A DNA stretch of 64,000 nucleotides, from positions 1,302,001 through 1,366,000 of the forward strand of contig JAPLFF010000007.1 of NCBI GenBank assembly GCA_026390775.1. The letters run 5' to 3'. Shown one piece after another: positions 35,811 through 44,831 of this stretch (the stretch's first letter is position 1; the number at the start of each line of letters is the position of its first letter). Below the pieces are notes generated by a model. The model had not been told where the DNA came from. It saw nothing but the letters and a program-made list of their open reading frames with translations, and ran no database searches. The position numbers and the translations under genes were made by a program. This DNA comes from Ignavibacteriales bacterium. Its GTDB lineage: Bacteria; Bacteroidota; Ignavibacteria; Ignavibacteriales; Melioribacteraceae.

Positions 35811-35830
35811 TTATCAAAAAGAATCGGAAG

Positions 35831-36265
35831 ATGATAACTAAACGAATTCTAATTTTATGTACTGGCAATTCATGCAGAAGCCAAATGGCAGAAGGATTTT
35901 TGAAATCACTCGATTCTTCTCTCGAAGTTTTTTCTGCCGGGACAAATCCCGCACAATGCGTAAATCCGAATGCGATCAAAGTGATGAACGAAATCGGGAT
36001 AGACATCAGCGGTGGCAAAACAAAAAGCATTGAACAGTTTATTGACAAATCTTTCGATTATGTGATTACCGTTTGTGACAATGCAAAAGAAACTTGTCCC
36101 GTGTTTACGGGAAATGTAAAACACAAACTTCATATTGGTTTTGATGATCCCGCTGATGCAACCGGGACCGAAGAGAAGGTTCTTTCCGTTTACCGGCACG
36201 TGCGTGATGAGATAATTGAAGAGTTTACCGCATTCCATCAAAAAATTATTATAGAATTGAAATGA
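35831..36265 (+). CDS. arsC: Thioredoxin-coupled arsenate reductase
   Basis: The 144-residue protein belongs to the low-molecular-weight phosphatase-like ArsC family. The P-loop is C10-TGNSCR, and the redox pair C82 and C89 in VCDNAKETC completes the three-cysteine relay at the same positions as in pI258 ArsC. It reduces arsenate to arsenite, which acr3 exports. Its stop overlaps the acr3 start by 4 bases. Confidence 0.95.
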   Translation: MITKRILILCTGNSCRSQMAEGFLKSLDSSLEVFSAGTNPAQCVNPNAIKVMNEIGIDISGGKTKSIEQFIDKSFDYVITVCDNAKETCPVFTGNVKHKLHIGFDDPADATGTEEKVLSVYRHVRDEIIEEFTAFHQKIIIELK

Positions 36266-37299
36266 CAACTCTTACAAAAAAACTTTCATTTCTCGATCGT
36301 TATTTAACGTTTTGGATCTTTCTTGCAATGTTCATTGGAGTTTTTTCCGGTTATCTTTTTCCGAGCATTGTAAATTTTTGGAATTCATTTCAATCCGGTA
36401 CGACGAACATTCCCATTGCGATTGGATTGATATTAATGATGTATCCACCTCTTGCAAAAGTTAAGTATGAAGAACTCGGCGATGTTTTTAAAAATGTTAA
36501 ACTATTATCACTTTCACTTGTACAGAATTGGGTCATCGGACCAGTACTGATGTTCTTTCTCGCAATTCTTTTTCTCCGCGATTATCCGGAATACATGGCT
36601 GGATTGATTTTGATCGGTCTCGCACGATGTATTGCAATGGTTATTGTTTGGAACGAACTTGCAAAAGGCGATACCGAATATGCTGCGGGACTCGTTGCAT
36701 TTAATTCCATTTTTCAAGTTCTCTTTTTTTCGATTTACGCTTATGTGTTCTTAACTATTTTCCCGGCATGGCTGGGCTTAAAAACTTTTGCTATGAACAT
36801 AACAATCAGACAAATTGCAGAAAGTGTTTTCATTTATCTTGGAATTCCCTTCATAACAGGAATTATCACCCGGTTCACTTTTATAAAAATTAAAAACAAA
36901 GAATGGTATCAAACAAAATTCATTCCAAAGATTTCTCCAATTACTTTGATCGCTCTGCTCTTTACTATAATTGTAATGTTCTCACTTAAAGGTGAATATA
37001 TTGTAAAAATTCCACTCGACGTTATCCGCATTGCAATTCCATTGATTATCTATTTCGTGGTAATGTTTCTTGTTTCGTTTTATCTCGGTAGAAAAGTCGG
37101 CGCTAATTACGCCAAGACAGCAACACTTTCATTCACAGCAGCAAGCAACAATTTTGAATTAGCTATCGCTGTTGCAATAGCAGTTTTCGGAATCAACAGC
37201 GGTGAAGCATTCGCAGCTGTTATTGGTCCGTTAGTTGAAGTGCCCGTTCTAATCAGCCTGGTTAATGTTTCACTTTGGTTACAGAAAAAATATTTTTAA
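36262..37299 (+). CDS. acr3: Arsenite efflux transporter of the ACR3 family
   Basis: The 345-residue protein has about ten hydrophobic helices. The family signature [13 protein letters not shown] carries C123, the cysteine needed for As(III) transport. Helix 9-10 contains [23 protein letters not shown] and an acidic residue. It is translationally coupled to arsC. A palindromic repeat follows the stop codon in place of a terminator. Confidence 0.95.
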   Translation: MTTLTKKLSFLDRYLTFWIFLAMFIGVFSGYLFPSIVNFWNSFQSGTTNIPIAIGLILMMYPPLAKVKYEELGDVFKNVKLLSLSLVQNWVIGPVLMFFLAILFLRDYPEYMAGLILIGLARCIAMVIVWNELAKGDTEYAAGLVAFNSIFQVLFFSIYAYVFLTIFPAWLGLKTFAMNITIRQIAESVFIYLGIPFITGIITRFTFIKIKNKEWYQTKFIPKISPITLIALLFTIIVMFSLKGEYIVKIPLDVIRIAIPLIIYFVVMFLVSFYLGRKVGANYAKTATLSFTAASNNFELAIAVAIAVFGINSGEAFAAVIGPLVEVPVLISLVNVSLWLQKKYF

Positions 37300-37305
37300 A
37301 TAATA

Positions 37306-37370
37306 GTACGCAGATTAAAAAGGTCAAAACAAATCTGTTTTAATCCTTTCGATCAGTTAAATCTGAGTAC
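37306..37370. repeat. Palindromic repeat after acr3
   Basis: GTACGCAGATTAA at 37306 and the reverse complement of the end (GTACTCAGATTTAA) match at most positions. It starts 7 bases after the acr3 stop codon, as the other family members do for their genes. Confidence 0.65.
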
Positions 37371-37584
37371 CATTCCTTCAGCATCTTACCTTTTATTAAT
37401 TTAAATTTGCATCACAGTTCAATCACCGTAAGTTAAAAAATGCTCAGGTCTAAACTTTTTACTACGTTAAAAATTATACAAAAGAATAGTTTTTTGTAGA
37501 TGCTACCGCCGGTATAATTGTTGGAATTGTTGCGCTGCTATTAGCAATTGCTACCATAATGAAGAATGATTAATTTTAAGTGCT

Positions 37585-37604
37585 ATTCCCGCGTAAGCGG
37601 GAAT
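37585..37604. repeat. Small palindrome with GTAA loop
   Basis: ATTCCCGC and GCGGGAAT are perfect 8-bp arms around GTAA, a GNRA-type tetraloop, just before the HTH/EIIA gene. TTCCCGC-N4-GCGGGAATCCAG is, from memory, a common dispersed palindrome in many bacteria. Confidence 0.7.
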
Positions 37605-37643
37605 CCAGAAAAGATAATTGATAACAATTTTTAGAAAAACAAA

Positions 37644-38318
37644 TTGGATCTTAACACAAAAGATATTTCCCATTTGCTGATGATGTCTGATAAGGAAGTT
37701 CAGCAATTAATAAAGAAGAAAGAGGTTCCTTTCCAATTTCTTCAAGATAAAGTTGTGTTTAATAAACAACAAATTATCGAATGGGCGTTGGGGCGGAATC
37801 TTCCTATAAACGTTTCGGGACATAAAAAATTAAGCGAATATCGCATTGAAACAGTTAGCACTCTGCTCGATAAGGAATCATTCCATTATAAATGTGAGCT
37901 AAGTGAATCTTCTTACATCGAACAAATGGTTTCGCAAATTGATTTTGAAAAAAATGTTGACCGTGAAATTATTATTCAACTTTTGAAAAGCCGGGAATCA
38001 ATGATGAGCACTGCAATCGGAAACGGAATTAGTCTGCCTCATCCGCGCGTTCCGCTTATGGTCGGGAAAAATAAACCACTGATAAATTTTTTCTTCGCTA
38101 ATAAACCACTTGACTTAAAATCTATAGACGGCAAACCGGTTCATACTTTAATTCTTCTTATCTCGCAAACAATTAAGCAACACTTGAGTCTAATTGCACA
38201 TTTGGGTTTTCTACTTTCGAAAGAAACGTTTCGTTTCGCATTGGAGAACCGGCTTGAGTATAAAGAGATATTAGACATTATCAAAAAAATTGAGGAGACA
38301 AGAAACAAAGCTCAATGA
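37644..38318 (+). CDS. HTH plus PTS fructose/nitrogen-type EIIA protein
   Basis: Start TTG 37644 is chosen because it completes an N-terminal excisionase-like HTH (NTKDISHLLMMSDKEVQQLIKKKEVP, residues 4-30, followed by FNKQQIIEWALG). Residues about 80-220 are a PtsN-type EIIA domain: RESMMSTAIGNGISLPHPR carries the phospho-acceptor H133. It overlaps the first membrane subunit by 4 bases (ATGA), so it is part of the operon. It may sense phosphotransfer state and control the membrane complex; DNA binding is inferred from the fold only. Confidence 0.8.
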   Translation: MDLNTKDISHLLMMSDKEVQQLIKKKEVPFQFLQDKVVFNKQQIIEWALGRNLPINVSGHKKLSEYRIETVSTLLDKESFHYKCELSESSYIEQMVSQIDFEKNVDREIIIQLLKSRESMMSTAIGNGISLPHPRVPLMVGKNKPLINFFFANKPLDLKSIDGKPVHTLILLISQTIKQHLSLIAHLGFLLSKETFRFALENRLEYKEILDIIKKIEETRNKAQ

Positions 38319-40297
38319 AGGATTTAATTGATTCCGGAAGTGTTTTATTCATTGCGGCATTTGTAATCCAATTACTCGCAATTGTTTTTCTTTTCATTAA
38401 GAATGAGCGCAAAGCATTATTTTCAACAAACATCGTTCTGCTTATCGGTTTGACTCTTGGACTAATATCAACTTTATCTTCGGCACTTTTTTCTTCTGTC
38501 GAAATTTCATCAAAAAACATATTTTCTAATTGGATTCGTCTCGATGGATTGAGTATTTACTTTTTATTTATTGTTCAGCTGGTGGCAATTCCAACTACCA
38601 TTTACAATTTTTCATATCTTCAACATTACATTGAGCAAAAAAAATCAATAAAAAGTTTTGTAACACTTTATGTCATACTACTAATCTCAACTCAGTTTAT
38701 AGTAATCGCAAACCAAGCGATTGTATTTTTGGTAAGCTGGGAAGTGATGAGCATGTCCTCCTACCTTGCAATGCTTTTAGAAAAAGAAAAAAAAGAAGTT
38801 CAACGGGGGAGTTTCTATTATTTCGCCGCTTCGCACGTTTTAATTTTTATTCTTTACATCTTTTTCTTTTTACTTCATCATCAAACCGGAAGCTGGTTCT
38901 TCAGTGATTATCATCTTTCGTTTTCGATCGGCGTTGTTGTTCCAATAATTTTCATTTTATCTTTTATCGGTTTTGGAATTAAAGCGGGATTTATGCCGTT
39001 TCATTTTTGGCTTCCGCAAGCACATCCAATTGCTCCCACCGTGTTGAGCGCATTTCTTTCCGGTGTAATAATCAAGATGGGTATTTACGGAATACTAAGA
39101 ACATTCCTTTTCATCAAGCCGGTTCCGGAATGGTGTGGCTGGTTAGTGCTGGGTGTTAGTATGATTAGCGCAATATTTGGTGTTTGGTATGCGCTTGCCC
39201 AACACGATATTAAACGATTGCTTGCGTATCACTCGGTTGAAAATATTGGAATCATTGGAATCGGGATTGGAATTGGATTCATCGGCTCGGCAAATAATCT
39301 ACCGGCAGTTGAAGTTTTGGGATTTGGCGGAGCGCTTCTGCACACCTTGAATCACGCAATATTTAAAAGTCTTTTGTTTATAGGCAGCGGAGTTGTCTAT
39401 CAAAATCTTGGAACAAGAAATATTGAATTGATGGGCGGACTCGTTCACCGCGCAAAATATATAGCTTTATTTTTTCTGATTGGCTCGGTTGCAATCAGCG
39501 GCATTCCTCCATTCAACGGATTCATATCAGAGTTCATTATTTACATCGGCTTTTTCAAAACGGCGAACGAGTTAAAAAATTATTACCCAATTATTATGTT
39601 GATGTTTGTAGTCGGATTAGCGTTTGTCGGTGGATTGGCAGTTGCTTGTTTTACAAAAGTGAACTCAATTATGTTTTTGGGAAGCGAACGAAAGGTAGTA
39701 AAACATTTCCACACTTCAATTTACGATTATATCTCACTCGGAATTTTTGCTTTGCTCTGTATTGTGATTGGATTTTATCCCCAACCTTTTGTTGGAGTAG
39801 TTAATAAAGTTATCACTAACGATTTTATTAAGGGAAATTCTTCTTCAGCATTGGCCAATATTGATTGGCTCTACTTCACTGTGATTTTCTCCTCTATTGC
39901 ACTTGGTGTTTTCGTTTTGTATCTGATAAAAATAAAACTCGAAAAGAGATACGGAAGAAGAACTTCAGCAGCTTGGGGCTGTGGATATGAAAACCTAAAT
40001 CCTCGAATGCAATATACTGCTTCATCATTTGCAGACGAACTGAACACAATTCCCAAATCTGTTTTAGTATATCACAAAAAAGTTGAAGTTTCTGAAACCG
40101 CATTTCCGTTACTGTCTAAGTTTGAAAGTCATTCAAAAGATTTTGTTGATAGCAAACTTGTCTTGCCCTCGTTCAACTTTTTGAGATCGCTGGTTACAAA
40201 AATAGAATTCTTAAGCCAGACAGATATTCGTTATTACATCGCATTTATTTTAATCATTATATCAATTTATAGTTTGATAGCGTTTTTATGGGTATAG
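38315..40297 (+). CDS. hyfB: Hydrogenase-4-like proton pump subunit B (HyfB/NuoL-like)
   Basis: The 660-residue protein has about 16 hydrophobic helices and the antiporter-like core: WEVMSMSSYLAML with a conserved Glu, GFGIKAGFMPFHFWLPQAHPIAP with Lys and His, and HDIKRLLAYHSVENIGIIGIG. These charged residues conduct ions in complex I and Mrp-type antiporters. A C-terminal cytoplasmic region (AAWGCGYENLNPRMQYTASSFAD) is typical of HyfB. It couples electron transfer to ion translocation. It is followed by hyfC with a 10-base overlap. Confidence 0.9.
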   Translation: MKDLIDSGSVLFIAAFVIQLLAIVFLFIKNERKALFSTNIVLLIGLTLGLISTLSSALFSSVEISSKNIFSNWIRLDGLSIYFLFIVQLVAIPTTIYNFSYLQHYIEQKKSIKSFVTLYVILLISTQFIVIANQAIVFLVSWEVMSMSSYLAMLLEKEKKEVQRGSFYYFAASHVLIFILYIFFFLLHHQTGSWFFSDYHLSFSIGVVVPIIFILSFIGFGIKAGFMPFHFWLPQAHPIAPTVLSAFLSGVIIKMGIYGILRTFLFIKPVPEWCGWLVLGVSMISAIFGVWYALAQHDIKRLLAYHSVENIGIIGIGIGIGFIGSANNLPAVEVLGFGGALLHTLNHAIFKSLLFIGSGVVYQNLGTRNIELMGGLVHRAKYIALFFLIGSVAISGIPPFNGFISEFIIYIGFFKTANELKNYYPIIMLMFVVGLAFVGGLAVACFTKVNSIMFLGSERKVVKHFHTSIYDYISLGIFALLCIVIGFYPQPFVGVVNKVITNDFIKGNSSSALANIDWLYFTVIFSSIALGVFVLYLIKIKLEKRYGRRTSAAWGCGYENLNPRMQYTASSFADELNTIPKSVLVYHKKVEVSETAFPLLSKFESHSKDFVDSKLVLPSFNFLRSLVTKIEFLSQTDIRYYIAFILIIISIYSLIAFLWV

Positions 40298-41211
40298 AAA
40301 TCCTACAAGGAATTATTTCGATAATTGTAATTTTGGGAATTGCGCCTTTGTTTGCCGGAATGGTAAACAAACAAAAAGCGATTTTAACAGGAAGGATTGG
40401 CGCTCCGATTTGGCAGCCATACTATGATTTACAGAGACTTTTTAAGAAAGAAACTATCAACGCAGCTAATTCTTCTTTTATCAGTCGCGTTTCTCCAATA
40501 TTAAATCTAGTTACTTTGATTATAGCTGCAGCAATGCTTCCCGTTGGATTTTGGAGACCGCTCATAAGTTTTAACGGGGACATAATTTTATTCGCTTACA
40601 TTTTAGGACTTGCAAGATTCTTGCAGATCTTGGCGGCGATGGATATCGGAAGCTCATTTGAAGGAATGGGCGCGGCACGAGAAGCAACATTCGCATTATT
40701 CGCCGAGCCGATTTTCTTTTTTACAATCGGAAGTATCTCATTTGTTAGCGGATTAACTTCTCTCTATAATATTTATCATTCAATACAGCTTACTAATATT
40801 TCCTATGAAGTTTTTATTATAATATGTTCAATTTCTGTTTTTATGCTTGCGGTTACCGAGTGCTCAAGGATGCCGGTTGACGATCCGAACACACATCTCG
40901 AACTCACAATGATTCACGAAGTTATGATACTTGATAATTCCGGCTTTGATTTATTCCTTTATCAATATTCGAGTTATATAAAATTATTCATCTATGCTAT
41001 TCTTGAAATATCATTTTTCTATCCGTTCAGCAAGCAAAGCTATCTAGTTGGCATAATAATTTTTATTACTGGAAGTATCGGCCTTACTTTTGCTTTGGGA
41101 ATAGCCGAAACGATAACCGCGAGATATAGGATGAAAAATATCCCGCAGTATTTGTTGTTTGCAACCGCAATTGGAATATTGAATTTACTGATTTATACTT
41201 TTACGAAATGA
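40288..41211 (+). CDS. hyfC: Hydrogenase-4-like subunit C (HyfC/NuoH-like)
   Basis: A 307-residue protein with about eight helices. Quinone-pocket-like loops are present: RIGAPIWQPYYDLQRLFKKE, GLARFLQILAAMDIGSSFEGMGAAREA, and ECSRMPVDDPNTHLELTMIHE, all typical of HycD/HyfC. It links the hydrophilic arm to the ion pumps. The start overlaps hyfB by 10 bases; the next gene starts 7 bases after the stop. Confidence 0.9.
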   Translation: MGIEILQGIISIIVILGIAPLFAGMVNKQKAILTGRIGAPIWQPYYDLQRLFKKETINAANSSFISRVSPILNLVTLIIAAAMLPVGFWRPLISFNGDIILFAYILGLARFLQILAAMDIGSSFEGMGAAREATFALFAEPIFFFTIGSISFVSGLTSLYNIYHSIQLTNISYEVFIIICSISVFMLAVTECSRMPVDDPNTHLELTMIHEVMILDNSGFDLFLYQYSSYIKLFIYAILEISFFYPFSKQSYLVGIIIFITGSIGLTFALGIAETITARYRMKNIPQYLLFATAIGILNLLIYTFTK

Positions 41212-41218
41212 GTTAGTT

Positions 41219-41851
41219 ATGGAAAATGTTTTAAGCATACTTTTTTGTCTATCGCTGTTTTATGTCGTCGTTACGTCACGCGTAAAAGCATATGTTACTG
41301 TTTTGCGAGCACAAGGAATAATATTGTCAGTCTTACTAATGATTCCGTTCATTTATCATTTTTCAATCTTTGGAATAATTCTTCCGGCAACGCTTCTGCT
41401 TGTAAAAGTTTTTCTCATACCACGTTATATTAACAAAGTCATTCTGGATCTCGATATTAAAAGACGAATAGAACCAACAATACAACAAATGGTATTTTTG
41501 CCTATAGTTATTGCATCAATGATCGTCATCTTTCTTGCCTCAAACATTCTTTCGAAAAACACTGAATTAGACGTTATTCCATTTGCGTCCGGCTTCTCGG
41601 CAATAGTTATTGGCATCTACATAATTATATTTAGAAAAAAACTTATAGTTCATGTTTGCGGATTTTTAATTTTAGAAAACGGAATATTTTTATTTGGCAC
41701 CGCGGTAGCTTCCGAACTGCCGATGATGATCGAGTTAGGAACATTGCTTGATGTATTCGTAGTTGTATTTTTAATGGGTATTGCTTTGAATAGAATCAGC
41801 AACACTTTTGAAGGATTTGAGGTAACGCATCTCGGGAGGTTGAAAGACTGA
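41219..41851 (+). CDS. hyfE: Hydrogenase-4-like subunit E (HyfE)
   Basis: The 210-residue protein has about six helices and resembles HyfE, a NuoK-like subunit fused to a further helix bundle. The signatures RAQGIILSVLL and GFLILENGIFLFGTAVASELPMMIELG carry the conserved Glu residues. The stop codon TGA shares its last base with the next ATG (TGATG). It probably lines an ion channel beside the antiporter-like subunits. Confidence 0.85.
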   Translation: MENVLSILFCLSLFYVVVTSRVKAYVTVLRAQGIILSVLLMIPFIYHFSIFGIILPATLLLVKVFLIPRYINKVILDLDIKRRIEPTIQQMVFLPIVIASMIVIFLASNILSKNTELDVIPFASGFSAIVIGIYIIIFRKKLIVHVCGFLILENGIFLFGTAVASELPMMIELGTLLDVFVVVFLMGIALNRISNTFEGFEVTHLGRLKD

Positions 41852-43305
41852 TGTTCGAATTTTCCATTTTTATATTACTTCCTCTACTAACCGCCGGATT
41901 TTGTTACTTCATAAAAGATTTGCGAATACAGTATGGCGTTTCTTTAATTGTCGCTCTATTGCATCTTGGTTTATCGCTATTAGTTTTTCTTGGATTTTAT
42001 CACACACAACTGCCGACATTTTTTAGTGTTGATTCGCTCAGTAAGTTTTTTCTTCTGATCCTTTCGAATGTTTATTTCTGGGTTGTGCTTGTTTCATTTT
42101 CATATTTGAAAAGACCGGTAAAACCCAAAGCAGAGGAAGGGAAAAAATACTATTTCTTACTAATAAATTTTTATTTAACCGCAAACTCCGCTGCTATGCT
42201 CAGCAACCATTTTGGAATGTATTGGGTTGCCGCAGAAGCAACAACATTAAGTGTAGCTCCGCTAATATATTTCTACCGAAACGAAGAAGCACTTGAAGCA
42301 ATGTGGAAGTATCTGTTTTTGGTTTCAGTAGGAATTGCATTTGCATTCATCGGGATATTATTATTAACACTTTCCGCCAAAGGAACAGGGCTCGAAGGGA
42401 AACAATTATTCTTTTGGGAATTTATTCGTAACGCAACTCAACTAAATCCAATTTGGTTGAAGGCGAGTTTCATTTTCATCTTTGTTGGATTGAGCACGAA
42501 AATTGGAATTGCACCAATGCACTCCGGTGATATTGACGCTACGAGCAACGCGCCAAGTCCAATTGCTGCCTTGATGTCCGGCTCTCTGCGTTTAACTGCG
42601 CTTCTTGGTGTGATGAGAATTTTTCAAATCATTCGTCCGACATCTTCTTACGAGTTTGCGAAAATCCTTCTCATCATTGGTGCGTTACTATCGCTCTTTG
42701 TTGCGTTCGTATTTATGTTCAAAGTAAACAATTACAAGCGGATGCTTGCATACTCAAGCGTTGAGCATCTCGGGCTTATCTCGCTGGGTTTGGGAGTTGG
42801 CGGATTAGCATTTATCGGAGCGATGTATCACGCATTTTATAATTCGATCGCAAAAGTTGTTCTTTTTCTTACGGCGGGAAATATTCACCGCAATTATAAA
42901 TCGCGTGAAGTTGAAAAAGTTAGATCGGTATTAAATTTAATGCCCAAGACGGGATGGCTCTTTCTGCTCGCATTTTTAGCAATTTCCGGAATCCCTCCGT
43001 TTGGAATATTTTTCAGTGAAATAAAAATCTTCGAAGGAATTCTTTTTTCCAACAAGCCGTATTTGCTCGCACTCGTGATGTTCTTCCTGCTATTCATCTT
43101 TGTGAATATGGGCAAAATTATTTTTACGATGCTCTACCAAAAAGGAGAGGATGAAAAACAGCAAACCGAAACAGAAAAATTTGAACTCACTCATTTTATT
43201 GCGATTATCTTATTGATTTTATTAGCTGCAATAGCAGTTGTTTCACCGGATATTTTATATACAAATATAATTAACATCACAAAAGATTTTGGTATGAATT
43301 TATGA
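41851..43305 (+). CDS. hyfF: Hydrogenase-4-like proton pump subunit F (HyfF/NuoN-like)
   Basis: The 484-residue protein has about 14 helices with YWVAAEATTLSVAPL, GLSTKIGIAPMHSGDIDATSNAPSPIAALMSG, and NYKRMLAYSSVEHLGLISLGLG. These are the Glu, Lys and His ion-path features of a second antiporter-like subunit. The complex thus has two pump modules (B and F). It overlaps hyfE by one base and hyfG by four. Confidence 0.9.
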   Translation: MFEFSIFILLPLLTAGFCYFIKDLRIQYGVSLIVALLHLGLSLLVFLGFYHTQLPTFFSVDSLSKFFLLILSNVYFWVVLVSFSYLKRPVKPKAEEGKKYYFLLINFYLTANSAAMLSNHFGMYWVAAEATTLSVAPLIYFYRNEEALEAMWKYLFLVSVGIAFAFIGILLLTLSAKGTGLEGKQLFFWEFIRNATQLNPIWLKASFIFIFVGLSTKIGIAPMHSGDIDATSNAPSPIAALMSGSLRLTALLGVMRIFQIIRPTSSYEFAKILLIIGALLSLFVAFVFMFKVNNYKRMLAYSSVEHLGLISLGLGVGGLAFIGAMYHAFYNSIAKVVLFLTAGNIHRNYKSREVEKVRSVLNLMPKTGWLFLLAFLAISGIPPFGIFFSEIKIFEGILFSNKPYLLALVMFFLLFIFVNMGKIIFTMLYQKGEDEKQQTETEKFELTHFIAIILLILLAAIAVVSPDILYTNIINITKDFGMNL

Positions 43306-44780
43306 AATTGCTCGAAGTTCAGAATAATCAGTTATTCGATAGAGATGCAATTCACTTTTTAGAGAAAGATGAATTTCGAAATTCTGTTTCTGAATTGATG
43401 AATAACGGGAACAGAATGATTGCACTTACTCCGGTTGATAAAAGTGATCCACATAAAATTATTGCAGTTCTCGCCGATTCAAATTCATCAATGATTAATA
43501 TTGTCGGCGGTGATTTTAGTAAGGGTAAACTTGAATTTGAAAGCTGGGCGAATGAATTTCCACAAACACATTATTTCGAATGTGAGCTTTCGGAAAATTA
43601 TGACTATGTACCGGTCAATCATCCTTGGCTTAGACCGGTAAGAAGACAGAATGTAATTCTGGGAAAGAAGCCTTATAATTTTTTCAAATTGGAAGGCGAA
43701 GAAGTTCACGAAGTTGCAGTTGGACCAATTCATGCAGGAGTAATTGAACCGGGGCATTTCAGATTTCAATGCCACGGCGAACTTGTTTATAATCTTGAAA
43801 TTAATTTAGGTTACCAACACAGAGGAGTCGAAAAACTTTTTCTACAAGCAAATCCGAATCAACGAATAATTTTATCTGAATCAATTACCGGCGATACAAC
43901 TATCGGCCATACTTTTGCTCACTGCAATGCAATCGAAAGTTTATCACAAACGCAATTGGGCTTACGCGCAGAAGTTGTTAGAACTATTGCCGCTGAAATA
44001 GAAAGAATAGCAATGCATTTATCGGGGCTTGGCGGTGTTTCTAATGATATTGGATTTGCTTTACCGGCTTCTTCATATGGAAGACTGCGCACGCTTGCTA
44101 TTAATAGTCTGGCTTCGATATGCGGGTCAAGATTTGGACGCGGATTGTTTGTGTATGGCGGTGTTCGTTTTGATCTAAATGATGAAATAATAAAAACAGT
44201 AATAAAAAATCTTAAGATTATTCAGAAGGATGTTCAGCAGATTAACAAATATTTATTCTCATCAGTTGGCGCTTTATCACGATTTGAAGAAACCGGGATA
44301 ATTGGAAAAGAGTTCGCTCAAAGCGTCGGCTTGGTCGGTCTATCCGCACGTTCTTCCGGACTTGAAGAAGATGTTCGCATTCAGTTTCCATACAGCGCGT
44401 ATCGTTACAACCCAATTTCTATGATAACATTATCAACCGGAGATGTATTTGCTCGCGCTCGTTTGCGTGCATTGGAAATTGATGAAGCATTACGATTTAT
44501 TTTTGACCAGATTGAAAATCTTCCTCAAGGAGAAATAAAATCTGAAACCGGAAATATTACAGCAAATTCCGGAGTAATTTCAATTATCGAAGGTTGGCGC
44601 GGTGAAATTGTTCACATCGTATTTACAGATGGGAAAGGGAATTTGTTGAATTACAAAATCAAAGATCCTTCATTCAATAATTGGTATGGACTAAGTTTGG
44701 CTTTGCGGGAAACTGCTATTTCAGATTTTCCACTTTGCAATAAAAGTTTTGATTTGTCATATGCTGGTCATGATTTATAA
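43302..44780 (+). CDS. hyfG: Hydrogenase-like large subunit without Ni ligands (HyfG/NuoCD-like)
   Basis: The 492-residue protein fuses a NuoC-like N-terminus (about 1-115) to a NuoD-like large subunit. GPIHAGVIEPGHFRF (141-155) and LGYQHRGVEKLF (169-180) are family marks. Where [NiFe] enzymes have RxCGxC, this one reads ESITGDTTIGHTFAHC (193-208); and the C-terminus DFPLCNKSFDLSYAGHDL (475-492) has no DPCxxC. All four Ni-binding cysteines are missing. It is therefore probably an Ehr-type subunit that does not handle hydrogen. Its fold and operon are otherwise complete. Confidence 0.88.
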   Translation: MKLLEVQNNQLFDRDAIHFLEKDEFRNSVSELMNNGNRMIALTPVDKSDPHKIIAVLADSNSSMINIVGGDFSKGKLEFESWANEFPQTHYFECELSENYDYVPVNHPWLRPVRRQNVILGKKPYNFFKLEGEEVHEVAVGPIHAGVIEPGHFRFQCHGELVYNLEINLGYQHRGVEKLFLQANPNQRIILSESITGDTTIGHTFAHCNAIESLSQTQLGLRAEVVRTIAAEIERIAMHLSGLGGVSNDIGFALPASSYGRLRTLAINSLASICGSRFGRGLFVYGGVRFDLNDEIIKTVIKNLKIIQKDVQQINKYLFSSVGALSRFEETGIIGKEFAQSVGLVGLSARSSGLEEDVRIQFPYSAYRYNPISMITLSTGDVFARARLRALEIDEALRFIFDQIENLPQGEIKSETGNITANSGVISIIEGWRGEIVHIVFTDGKGNLLNYKIKDPSFNNWYGLSLALRETAISDFPLCNKSFDLSYAGHDL

Positions 44781-44790
44781 AAACAATTTT

Positions 44791-44817
44791 GTAGAACAGA
44801 TTAGTAATCAGTTCTAC
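44791..44817. repeat. 27-base hairpin between hyfG and the H-I fusion gene
   Basis: GTAGAACAGATT and AATCAGTTCTAC pair, with one A-A mismatch, around AGT. It has the same length and layout as the hairpin at 14116-14142 (GTAGnnCAGATT-N3). It has no T-run, so it may be a processing or attenuation site inside the operon. Confidence 0.7.
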
Positions 44818-44831
44818 CTTTATGAATAATT

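Larger units (their letters stand above)
37300..37643 (+). other. 344-base spacer with two palindromes and a gene remnant
   Basis: Besides the palindromes at 37306 and 37585, the stretch around 37500-37573 reads DATAGIIVGIVALLLAIATI then MKND and a stop, a membrane helix tail with a stop codon ahead of it and no start. It looks like the end of a lost membrane-protein gene. Confidence 0.4.

Noticed and set aside
43302-44780. Active [NiFe] hydrogenase
   Set aside because: All four Ni-binding cysteines are absent, and no maturation genes are in the window.
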